Below the pieces are notes generated by a model, which saw only the letters and a list, made by a program, of their open reading frames with translations, was not told the DNA's origin and did no database searches. This document shows, in pieces, positions 45,966 to 57,900 of a stretch of DNA of 64,000 nt (position 1 is its first letter; each line of letters opens with the position of its first letter). The stretch spans positions 26,448,068 to 26,512,067 of the forward strand of contig OZ022259.1 of assembly GCA_963978905.1 (NCBI GenBank). Reading direction: 5' to 3'. The position numbers and the translations under genes were made by a program. The stretch comes from Trichostrongylus colubriformis. Lineage: Eukaryota; Nematoda; Chromadorea; Rhabditida; Trichostrongylidae.

Positions 45966-48900
45966 GGTTCCGGGGAGATTTAACTCCCTTGCAGGATTCA
46001 GAGTCCTTAGCGCTAACCGCTACACCACGGGACCGACAACCGTTTCTTTCAGAAACTTTCAAGATCTGATACCTCTATTGATATCCATTGTAGAAAACAA
46101 CGTCTAAGAGACAACAGCCGCAGTGGCAAAGTTGTAGGTTCCGGGGAGATTTGAACTCCCTTGCAGGATTCAGAGTCCTGAGTGCTAACCGCTACACCAC
46201 GGGACCGACAACCGTTTCTTTCACAAATTTTCAAGATCTGATACCTTTGTCGACACCATGAGAGAGGAGACAACGTCCAAGAAATAACAGTCGCAGTGGC
46301 AAAATTGTAGGTCCCGGGGAGATTTGAACTCCCGTCGCAGGATTCAGAGTCCTGAGTGCTAACCGCTACACCACGGGACCGACAGCCGTTTCTTCCACAA
46401 ATTTTCAAGATCTGATACCTTTATCGACACCATGAGAGAGGAGACAACGTCCAAGAAATAACAGTCGCAGTGGCAAAATTGTAGGTCCCGGGGAGATTTG
46501 AACTCCCGTCGCAGGATTCAGAGTCCTGAGTGCTAACCGCTACACCACGGGACCGACAACCGTTTCTTTCACAAATTTTCAAGATCTGATACCTTTATCG
46601 ACACCATGAGGGAGGAGACAACGTCCAAGAAATAACAGTCGCAGTGGCAAAATTGTAGGTCCCGGGGAGATTTGAACTCCCGTCGCAGGATTCAGAGTCC
46701 TGAGTGCTAACCGCTACACCACGGGACCGACAACCGTTTCTTTCAGAAACTTTCAAGATCTGATACCTCTATTGATATCCAGTGTAGAAAACAACGTCTA
46801 AGAGATAACAGCCGCAGTGGCAAAGTTGTAGGTTCCGGGGAGATTTGAACTCCCTTGCAGGATTCAGAGTCCTGAGTGCTAACCGCTACACCACGGGACC
46901 GACAACCGTTTCTTTCACAAATTTTCAAGATCTGATACCTTCGTCGACACCATGAGGGAGGAGACAACGTCCAAGAAATAACAGTCGCAGTGGCAAAATT
47001 GTAGGTCCCGGGGAGATTTGAACTCCCGTCGCAGGATTCAGAGTCCTGAGTGCTAACCGCTACACCACGGGACCGACAGCCGTTTCTTCCACAAATTTTC
47101 AAGATCTGATACCTTTATGGATACCATGAGAGAGGAAACAGCGTCCGAGAAATAACAGTCGCAGTGGCAAAATTGTAGGTCCCGGGGAGATTTGAACTCT
47201 CGTCGCAGGATTCAGAGTCCTGAGTGCTAACCGCTACACCACGGGACCGACAGCCGTTTCTTTCACAAATTTTCAAGATCTGATACCTTATCGATACCAT
47301 GAGACAGGAAACAACGTCTAAGAGATAACAGTCGCAGTGGCAAAGTTGTAGGTCCCGGGGAGATTTGAACTCCCGTCGCAGGATTCAGAGTCCTGAGTGC
47401 TAACCGCTACACCACGGGACGGACAGCCGTTTCTTTCACAAATTTTCAAGATCTGATACCTTTATCGATACCATGAGACAGGAAACAACGTCTAAGAGAT
47501 AACAGTCGCAGTGGCAAAGTTGTAGGTCCCGGGGAGATTTGAACTCCCTTGCAGGATTCAGAGTCCTGAGTGCTAACCGCTACACCACGGGACCGACAAC
47601 CGTTTCTTTCAGAAACTTTCGAGATCTGATACCTTTATTGAGATCCATTGTAGAAAACAACGTCTAAGAGATAACAGCCGCAGTGGCAAAGTTGTAGGTT
47701 CCGGGGAGATTTGAACTCCCTTGCAGGATTCAGAGTCCTGAGTGCTAACCGCTACACCACGGGACCGACAGCCGTTTCTTTCACAAATTTTCAAGATCTG
47801 ATACCTTTATCGATACCATGAGACAGGAAACAACGTCTAAGAGATAACAGTCGCAGTGGCAAAGTTGTAGGTCCCGGGGAGATTTGAACTCCCTTGCAGG
47901 ATTCAGAGTCCTGAGTGCTAACCGCTACACCACGGGACCGACAACCGTTTCTTTCAGAAACTTTCAAGATCTGATACCTTTATTGATATCCATTGTAGAA
48001 AACAACGTCTAAGAGATAACAGCCGCAGTGGCAAAGTTGTAGGTTCCGGGGAGATTTGAACTCCCTTGCAGGATTCAGAGTCCTGAGTGCTAACCGCTAC
48101 ACCACGGGACCGACAGCCGTTTCTTTCACAAATTTTCAAGATCTGATACCTTTATCGACACCATGAGAGAGGAGACAACGTCCAAGAAATAACAGTCGCA
48201 GTGGCAAAATTGTAGGTCCCGGGGAGATTTGAACTCCCTTGCAGGATTCAGAGTCCTGAGTGCTAACCGTTACATCACGAGACCGACAGCCGTTTCTTTC
48301 ACAAATTTTCAAGATCTGATACCTTTATCGATACCATGAGATAGGAAACAACGTCTAAGAGATAACAGTCGCAGTGGCAAAGTTGTAGGTTCCGGGGAGA
48401 TTTAACTCCCTTGCAGGATTCAGAGTCCTGAGCGCTAACCGCTACACCACGGGACCGACAACCGTTTCTTTCAGAAACTTTCAAGATCTGATACCTCTAT
48501 TGATATCCATTGTAGAAAACAACGTCTAAGAGATAACAGCCGCAGTGGCAAAGTTGTAGGTTCCGGGGAGATTTGAACTCCCTTGCAGGATTCAGAGTCC
48601 TGAGTGCTAACCGCTACACCACGGGACCGACAGCCGTTTCTTTCACAAATTTTCAAGATCTGATACCTTTATCGATACCATGAGACAGGAAACAACGTCT
48701 AAGAGATAACAGTCGCAGTGGCAAAATTGTAGGTCCCGGGGAGATTTGAACTCCCTTGCAGGATTCAGAGTCCTGAGTGCTAACCGTTACATCACGAGAC
48801 CGACAGCCGTTTCTTTCACAAATTTTCAAGATCTGATACCTTTATCGACACCATGAGAGAGGAGACAACGTCCAAGAAATAACAGTCGCAGTGGCAAAAT

Positions 48901-49670
48901 TGTAGGTCCCGGGGAGATTTGAACTCCCTTGCAGGATTCAGAGTCCTGAGTGCTAACCGCTACACCACGGGACCGACAACCGTTTCTTTCAGAAACTTTC
49001 GAGATCTGATACCTTTATTGAGATCCATTGTAGAAAACAACGTCTAAGAGATAACAGCCGCAGTGGCAAAGTTGTAGGTTCCGGGGAGATTTGAACTCCC
49101 TTGCAGGATTCAGAGTCCTGAGTGCTAACCGCTACACCACGGGACCGACAGCCGTTTCTTTCACAAATTTTCAAGATCTGATACCTTTATCGACACCATG
49201 AGAGAGGAGACAACGTCCAAGAAATAACAGTCGCAGTGGCAAAATTGTAGGTCCCGGGGAGATTTGAACTCCCTTGCAGGATTCAGAGTCCTGAGTGCTA
49301 ACCGTTACATCACGAGACCGACAGCCGTTTCTTTCACAAATTTTCAAGATCTGATACCTTTATCGACGCCATGAGAGAGGAGACAACGTCCAAGAAATAA
49401 CAGTCGCAGTGGCAAAATTGTAGGTCCCGGGGAGATTTGAACTCCCTTGCAGGATTCAGAGTCCTGAGTGCTAACCGCTACACCACGGGACCGACAACCG
49501 TTTCTTTCAGAAACTTTCAAGATCTGATACCTTTATTGATATCCATTGTAGAAAACAACGTCTAAGAGATAACAGCCGCAGTGGCAAAGTTGTAGGTTCC
49601 GGGGAGATTTGAACTCCCTTGCAGGATTCAGAGTCCTGAGTGCTAACCGCTACACCACGGGACCGACAGC
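45966..49670. repeat. About 22-unit segment repeated at 50633-54337 (offset 4,667 bp)
   Basis: Classes agree copy for copy from 45966e to 49595b, with shared marks G1C, G50A, a one-base spacer deletion and CGAGATCTG/TTGAGATCC spacer variants. C27A is in 45966 only. Confidence 0.82.
47351..47421 (-). tRNA. tRNA-Gln(CUG) class v copy with G1C
   Basis: The plus strand ends GGGACG, so the first tRNA base is C against C72. Otherwise this is a full class v gene. The same change is at 52018-52088, one 4,667-bp offset away, which shows that the change predates that duplication. Confidence 0.75.
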
Positions 49671-49702
49671 CGTTTCTTCCACAAATTTTCAAGATCTGAT
49701 AC

Positions 49703-51340
49703 CTTTATGGATACCATGAGAGAGGAAACAGCGTCCGAGAAATAACAGTCGCAGTGGCAAAATTGTAGGTCCCGGGGAGATTTGAACTCTCGTCGCAGGA
49801 TTCAGAGTCCTGAGTGCTAACCGCTACACCACGGGACCGACAGCCGTTTCTTTCACAAATTTTCAAGATCTGATACCTTTATCGACACCATGAGAGAGGA
49901 GACAACGTCCAAGAAATAACAGTCGCAGTGGCAAAATTGTAGGTCCCGGGGAGATTTGAACTCCCTTGCAGGATTCAGAGTCCTGAGTGCTAACCGTTAC
50001 ATCACGAGACCGACAGCCGTTTCTTTCACAAATTTTCAAGATCTGATACCTTTATCGACACCATGAGAGAGGAGACAACGTCCAAGAAATAACAGTCGCA
50101 GTGGCAAAATTGTAGGTCCGGGGAGATTTGAACTCCCGTCGCAGGATTCAGAGTCCTGAGTGCTAACCGCTACACCACGGGACCAACAACCGTTTCTCTC
50201 AGAACCTTTCAAGATCTGATACCTTTATTGATATCCATTGTAGAAAACAACGTCTAAGAGATAACAGCCGCAGTGGCAAAATTGTAGGTCCCGGGGAGAT
50301 TTGAACTCCCTTGCAGGATTCAGAGTCCTGAGTGCTAACCGCTACACCACGGGACCGACAACCGTTTCTTTCACAAATTTTCAAGATCTGATACCTTTAT
50401 CGACACCATGAGAGAGGAGACAACGTCCAAGAAATAACAGTCGCAGTGGCAAAATTGTAGGTCCCGGGAAGATTTGAACTCCCTTGCAGGATTCAGAGTC
50501 CTGAGTGCTAACCGTTACATCACGAGACCGACAGCCGTTTCTTTCACAAATTTTCAAGATCTGATACCTTTATCGATACCATGAGATAGGAAACAACGTC
50601 TAAGAGATAACAGTCGCAGTGGCAAAGTTGTAGGTTCCGGGGAGATTTAACTCCCTTGCAGGATTCAGAGTCCTGAGCGCTAACCGCTACACCACGGGAC
50701 CGACAACCGTTTCTTTCAGAAACTTTCAAGATCTGATACCTCTATTGATATCCATTGTAGAAAACAACGTCTAAGAGACAACAGCCGCAGTGGCAAAGTT
50801 GTAGGTTCCGGGGAGATTTGAACTCCCTTGCAGGATTCAGAGTCCTGAGTGCTAACCGCTACACCACGGGACCGACAACCGTTTCTTTCACAAATTTTCA
50901 AGATCTGATACCTTTGTCGACACCATGAGAGAGGAGACAACGTCCAAGAAATAACAGTCGCAGTGGCAAAATTGTAGGTCCCGGGGAGATTTGAACTCCC
51001 GTCGCAGGATTCAGAGTCCTGAGTGCTAACCGCTACACCACGGGACCGACAGCCGTTTCTTCCACAAATTTTCAAGATCTGATACCTTTATCGACACCAT
51101 GAGAGAGGAGACAACGTCCAAGAAATAACAGTCGCAGTGGCAAAATTGTAGGTCCCGGGGAGATTTGAACTCCCGTCGCAGGATTCAGAGTCCTGAGTGC
51201 TAACCGCTACACCACGGGACCGACAACCGTTTCTTTCACAAATTTTCAAGATCTGATACCTTTATCGACACCATGAGGGAGGAGACAACGTCCAAGAAAT
51301 AACAGTCGCAGTGGCAAAATTGTAGGTCCCGGGGAGATTT
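49703..51340. repeat. Segment repeated at 54890-56530 (offset 5,187 bp) and partly at 58930-60490
   Basis: The run v-c-d-a-c-e-b-v-v occurs three times: at 49768, 54955 and 58936. It carries a GAACTCTCG T-stem mark in its first gene and a CTTTGTCGACACC spacer mark. Confidence 0.82.
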
Positions 51341-54300
51341 GAACTCCCGTCGCAGGATTCAGAGTCCTGAGTGCTAACCGCTACACCACGGGACCGACAA
51401 CCGTTTCTTTCAGAAACTTTCAAGATCTGATACCTCTATTGATATCCAGTGTAGAAAACAACGTCTAAGAGATAACAGCCGCAGTGGCAAAGTTGTAGGT
51501 TCCGGGGAGATTTGAACTCCCTTGCAGGATTCAGAGTCCTGAGTGCTAACCGCTACACCACGGGACCGACAACCGTTTCTTTCACAAATTTTCAAGATCT
51601 GATACCTTCGTCGACACCATGAGGGAGGAGACAACGTCCAAGAAATAACAGTCGCAGTGGCAAAATTGTAGGTCCCGGGGAGATTTGAACTCCCGTCGCA
51701 GGATTCAGAGTCCTGAGTGCTAACCGCTACACCACGGGACCGACAGCCGTTTCTTCCACAAATTTTCAAGATCTGATACCTTTATGGATACCATGAGAGA
51801 GGAAACAGCGTCCGAGAAATAACAGTCGCAGTGGCAAAATTGTAGGTCCCGGGGAGATTTGAACTCTCGTCGCAGGATTCAGAGTCCTGAGTGCTAACCG
51901 CTACACCACGGGACCGACAGCCGTTTCTTTCACAAATTTTCAAGATCTGATACCTTATCGATACCATGAGACAGGAAACAACGTCTAAGAGATAACAGTC
52001 GCAGTGGCAAAGTTGTAGGTCCCGGGGAGATTTGAACTCCCGTCGCAGGATTCAGAGTCCTGAGTGCTAACCGCTACACCACGGGACGGACAGCCGTTTC
52101 TTTCACAAATTTTCAAGATCTGATACCTTTATCGATACCATGAGACAGGAAACAACGTCTAAGAGATAACAGTCGCAGTGGCAAAGTTGTAGGTCCCGGG
52201 GAGATTTGAACTCCCTTGCAGGATTCAGAGTCCTGAGTGCTAACCGCTACACCACGGGACCGACAACCGTTTCTTTCAGAAACTTTCGAGATCTGATACC
52301 TTTATTGAGATCCATTGTAGAAAACAACGTCTAAGAGATAACAGCCGCAGTGGCAAAGTTGTAGGTTCCGGGGAGATTTGAACTCCCTTGCAGGATTCAG
52401 AGTCCTGAGTGCTAACCGCTACACCACGGGACCGACAGCCGTTTCTTTCACAAATTTTCAAGATCTGATACCTTTATCGATACCATGAGACAGGAAACAA
52501 CGTCTAAGAGATAACAGTCGCAGTGGCAAAGTTGTAGGTCCCGGGGAGATTTGAACTCCCTTGCAGGATTCAGAGTCCTGAGTGCTAACCGCTACACCAC
52601 GGGACCGACAACCGTTTCTTTCAGAAACTTTCAAGATCTGATACCTTTATTGATATCCATTGTAGAAAACAACGTCTAAGAGATAACAGCCGCAGTGGCA
52701 AAGTTGTAGGTTCCGGGGAGATTTGAACTCCCTTGCAGGATTCAGAGTCCTGAGTGCTAACCGCTACACCACGGGACCGACAGCCGTTTCTTTCACAAAT
52801 TTTCAAGATCTGATACCTTTATCGACACCATGAGAGAGGAGACAACGTCCAAGAAATAACAGTCGCAGTGGCAAAATTGTAGGTCCCGGGGAGATTTGAA
52901 CTCCCTTGCAGGATTCAGAGTCCTGAGTGCTAACCGTTACATCACGAGACCGACAGCCGTTTCTTTCACAAATTTTCAAGATCTGATACCTTTATCGATA
53001 CCATGAGATAGGAAACAACGTCTAAGAGATAACAGTCGCAGTGGCAAAGTTGTAGGTTCCGGGGAGATTTAACTCCCTTGCAGGATTCAGAGTCCTGAGC
53101 GCTAACCGCTACACCACGGGACCGACAACCGTTTCTTTCAGAAACTTTCAAGATCTGATACCTCTATTGATATCCATTGTAGAAAACAACGTCTAAGAGA
53201 TAACAGCCGCAGTGGCAAAGTTGTAGGTTCCGGGGAGATTTGAACTCCCTTGCAGGATTCAGAGTCCTGAGTGCTAACCGCTACACCACGGGACCGACAG
53301 CCGTTTCTTTCACAAATTTTCAAGATCTGATACCTTTATCGATACCATGAGACAGGAAACAACGTCTAAGAGATAACAGTCGCAGTGGCAAAATTGTAGG
53401 TCCCGGGGAGATTTGAACTCCCTTGCAGGATTCAGAGTCCTGAGTGCTAACCGTTACATCACGAGACCGACAGCCGTTTCTTTCACAAATTTTCAAGATC
53501 TGATACCTTTATCGACACCATGAGAGAGGAGACAACGTCCAAGAAATAACAGTCGCAGTGGCAAAATTGTAGGTCCCGGGGAGATTTGAACTCCCTTGCA
53601 GGATTCAGAGTCCTGAGTGCTAACCGCTACACCACGGGACCGACAACCGTTTCTTTCAGAAACTTTCGAGATCTGATACCTTTATTGAGATCCATTGTAG
53701 AAAACAACGTCTAAGAGATAACAGCCGCAGTGGCAAAGTTGTAGGTTCCGGGGAGATTTGAACTCCCTTGCAGGATTCAGAGTCCTGAGTGCTAACCGCT
53801 ACACCACGGGACCGACAGCCGTTTCTTTCACAAATTTTCAAGATCTGATACCTTTATCGACACCATGAGAGAGGAGACAACGTCCAAGAAATAACAGTCG
53901 CAGTGGCAAAATTGTAGGTCCCGGGGAGATTTGAACTCCCTTGCAGGATTCAGAGTCCTGAGTGCTAACCGTTACATCACGAGACCGACAGCCGTTTCTT
54001 TCACAAATTTTCAAGATCTGATACCTTTATCGACGCCATGAGAGAGGAGACAACGTCCAAGAAATAACAGTCGCAGTGGCAAAATTGTAGGTCCCGGGGA
54101 GATTTGAACTCCCTTGCAGGATTCAGAGTCCTGAGTGCTAACCGCTACACCACGGGACCGACAACCGTTTCTTTCAGAAACTTTCAAGATCTGATACCTT
54201 TATTGATATCCATTGTAGAAAACAACGTCTAAGAGATAACAGCCGCAGTGGCAAAGTTGTAGGTTCCGGGGAGATTTGAACTCCCTTGCAGGATTCAGAG

Positions 54301-54851
54301 TCCTGAGTGCTAACCGCTACACCACGGGACCGACAGCCGTTTCTTTCACAAATTTTCAAGATCTGATACCTTTATCGACACCATGAGAGAGGAGACAACG
54401 TCCAAGAAATAACAGTCGCAGTGGCAAAATGGTAGGTCCCGGGGAGATTTGAACTCCCGTCGCAGGATTCAGAGTCCTGAGTGCTAACCGCTACACCACG
54501 GGACCGACAACCGTTTCTTTCACAAATTTTCAAGATCTGATACCTTTATCGACACCATGAGAGAGGAGACAACGTCCAAGAAATAACAGTCGCAGTGGCA
54601 AAATTGTAGGTCCCGGGGAGATTTGAACTCCCTTGCAGGATTCAGAGTCCTGAGTGCTAACCGTTACATCACGAGACCGACAGCCGTTTCTTTCACAAAT
54701 TTTCAAGATCTGATACCTTTATCGACGCCATGAGAGAGGAGACAACGTCCAAGAAATAACAGTCGCAGTGGCAAAATTGTAGGTCCCGGGGAGATTTGAA
54801 CTCCCTTGCAGGATTCAGAGTCCTGAGTGCTAACCGCTACACCACGGGACC
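49768..54851 (-). tRNA. tRNA-Gln(CUG) cluster, copies 288-317
   Basis: Lower coordinates with class: 49768v, 49942c, 50115d, 50287a, 50460c, 50633e, 50804b, 50977v, 51151v, 51325v, 51498b, 51671v, 51845v, 52018v, 52192a, 52364b, 52537a, 52709b, 52882c, 53055e, 53226b, 53399c, 53572a, 53744b, 53917c, 54090a, 54262b, 54435v, 54609c, 54782a. Copies from 50633 to 54262 repeat 45966-49595 at a 4,667-bp offset. That includes the G1C copy (52018) and the G50A copy (51845). Confidence 0.92.
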
Positions 54852-54954
54852 GACAGCCGTTTCTTTCACAAATTTTCAAGATCTGATACCTTTATGGATA
54901 CCATGAGAGAGGAAACAGCGTCCGAGAAATAACAGTCGCAGTGGCAAAATTGTA

Positions 54955-57900
54955 GGTCCCGGGGAGATTTGAACTCTCGTCGCAGGATTCAGAGTCCTGA
55001 GTGCTAACCGCTACACCACGGGACCGACAGCCGTTTCTTTCACAAATTTTCAAGATCTGATACCTTTATCGACACCATGAGAGAGGAGACAACGTCCAAG
55101 AAATAACAGTCGCAGTGGCAAAATTGTAGGTCCCGGGGAGATTTGAACTCCCTTGCAGGATTCAGAGTCCTGAGTGCTAACCGTTACATCACGAGACCGA
55201 CAGCCGTTTCTTTCACAAATTTTCAAGATCTGATACCTTTATCGACACCATGAGAGAGGAGACAACGTCCAAGAAATAACAGTCGCAGTGGCAAAATTGT
55301 AGGTCCGGGGAGATTTGAACTCCCGTCGCAGGATTCAGAGTCCTGAGTGCTAACCGCTACACCACGGGACCAACAACCGTTTCTCTCAGAACCTTTCAAG
55401 ATCTGATACCTTTATTGATATCCATTGTAGAAAACAACGTCTAAGAGATAACAGCCGCAGTGGCAAAATTGTAGGTCCCGGGGAGATTTGAACTCCCTTG
55501 CAGGATTCAGAGTCCTGAGTGCTAACCGCTACACCACGGGACCGACAACCGTTTCTTTCACAAATTTTCAAGATCTGATACCTTTATCGACACCATGAGA
55601 GAGGAGACAACGTCCAAGAAATAACAGTCGCAGTGGCAAAATTGTAGGTCCCGGGAAGATTTGAACTCCCTTGCAGGATTCAGAGTCCTGAGTGCTAACC
55701 GTTACATCACGAGACCGACAGCCGTTTCTTTCACAAATTTTCAAGATCTGATACCTTTATCGATACCATGAGATAGGAAACAACGTCTAAGAGATAACAG
55801 TCGCAGTGGCAAAGTTGTAGGTTCCGGGGAGATTTAACTCCCTTGCAGGATTCAGAGTCCTGAGCGCTAACCGCTACACCACGGGACCGACAACCGTTTC
55901 TTTCAGAAACTTTCAAGATCTGATACCTCTATTGATATCCATTGTAGAAAACAACGTCTAAGAGACAACAGCCGCAGTGGCAAAGTTGTAGGTTCCGGGG
56001 AGATTTGAACTCCCTTGCAGGATTCAGAGTCCTGAGTGCTAACCGCTACACCACGGGACCGACAACCGTTTCTTTCACAAATTTTCAAGATCTGATACCT
56101 TTGTCGACACCATGAGAGAGGAGACAACGTCCAAGAAATAACAGTCGCAGTGGCAAAATTGTAGGTCCCGGGGAGATTTGAACTCCCGTCGCAGGATTCA
56201 GAGTCCTGAGTGCTAACCGCTACACCACGGGACCGACAGCCGTTTCTTCCACAAATTTTCAAGATCTGATACCTTTATCGACACCATGAGAGAGGAGACA
56301 ACGTCCAAGAAATAACAGTCGCAGTGGCAAAATTGTAGGTCCCGGGGAGATTTGAACTCCCGTCGCAGGATTCAGAGTCCTGAGTGCTAACCGCTACACC
56401 ACGGGACCGACAACCGTTTCTTTCACAAATTTTCAAGATCTGATACCTTTATCGACACCATGAGGGAGGAGACAACGTCCAAGAAATAACAGTCGCAGTG
56501 GCAAAATTGTAGGTCCCGGGGAGATTTGAACTCCCTTGCAGGATTCAGAGTCCTGAGTGCTAACCGCTACACCACGGGACCGACAACCGTTTCTTTCAGA
56601 AACTTTCGAGATCTGATACCTTTATTGAGATCCATTGTAGAAAACAACGTCTAAGAGATAACAGCCGCAGTGGCAAAGTTGTAGGTTCCGGGGAGATTTG
56701 AACTCCCTTGCAGGATTCAGAGTCCTGAGTGCTAACCGCTACACCACGGGACCGACAGCCGTTTCTTTCACAAATTTTCAAGATCTGATACCTTTATCGA
56801 CACCATGAGAGAGGAGACAACGTCCAAGAAATAACAGTCGCAGTGGCAAAATTGTAGGTCCCGGGGAGATTTGAACTCCCTTGCAGGATTCAGAGTCCTG
56901 AGTGCTAACCGTTACATCACGAGACCGACAACCGTTTCTTTCACAAATTTTCAAGATCTGATACCTTTATCGACACCATGAGGGAGGAGACAACGTCCAA
57001 GAAATAACAGTCGCAGTGGCAAAATTGTAGGTCCCGGGGAGATTTGAACTCCCGTCGCAGGATTCAGAGTCCTGAGTGCTAACCGCTACACCACGGGACC
57101 GACAACCGTTTCTTTCAGAAACTTTCAAGATCTGATACCTCTATTGATATCCAGTGTAGAAAACAACGTCTAAGAGATAACAGCCGCAGTGGCAAAGTTG
57201 TAGGTTCCGGGGAGATTTGAACTCCCTTGCAGGATTCAGAGTCCTGAGTGCTAACCGCTACACCACGGGACCGACAACCGTTTCTTTCACAAATTTTCAA
57301 GATCTGATACCTTCGTCGACACCATGAGGGAGGAGACAACGTCCAAGAAATAACAGTCGCAGTGGCAAAATTGTAGGTCCCGGGGAGATTTGAACTCCCG
57401 TCGCAGGATTCAGAGTCCTGAGTGCTAACCGCTACACCACGGGACCGACAGCCGTTTCTTCCACAAATTTTCAAGATCTGATACCTTTATGGATACCATG
57501 AGAGAGGAAACAGCGTCCGAGAAATAACAGTCGCAGTGGCAAAATTGTAGGTCCCGGGGAGATTTGAACTCTCGTCGCAGGATTCAGAGTCCTGAGTGCT
57601 AACCGCTACACCACGGGACCGACAGCCGTTTCTTTCACAAATTTTCAAGATCTGATACCTTATCGATACCATGAGACAGGAAACAACGTCTAAGAAATAA
57701 CAGTCGCAGTGGCAAAATTGTAGGTCCCGGGGAGATTTGAACTCCCGTCGCAGGATTCAGAGTCCTGAGTGCTAACCGCTACACCACGGGACCGACAGCC
57801 GTTTCTTTCACAAATTTTCAAGATCTGATACCTTTATCGACACCATGAGAGAGGAGACAACGTCCAAGAAATAACAGTCGCAGTGGCAAAATGGTAGGTC

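Larger units (their letters stand above)
43716..49664 (-). tRNA. tRNA-Gln(CUG) cluster, copies 253-287
   Basis: Lower coordinates with class: 43716e, 43887b, 44060v, 44234v, 44408v, 44581b, 44754v, 44928v, 45102c, 45275d, 45447a, 45620c, 45793a, 45966e, 46137b, 46310v, 46484v, 46658v, 46831b, 47004v, 47178v, 47351v, 47525a, 47697b, 47870a, 48042b, 48215c, 48388e, 48559b, 48732c, 48905a, 49077b, 49250c, 49423a, 49595b. Runs of v copies return here together with class e. Copies 44928 and 47178 have a T-stem mismatch (G50A against C64). Copy 47351 has G1C. A one-base spacer deletion (GATACCTTATCG) lies near 47283. Confidence 0.92.
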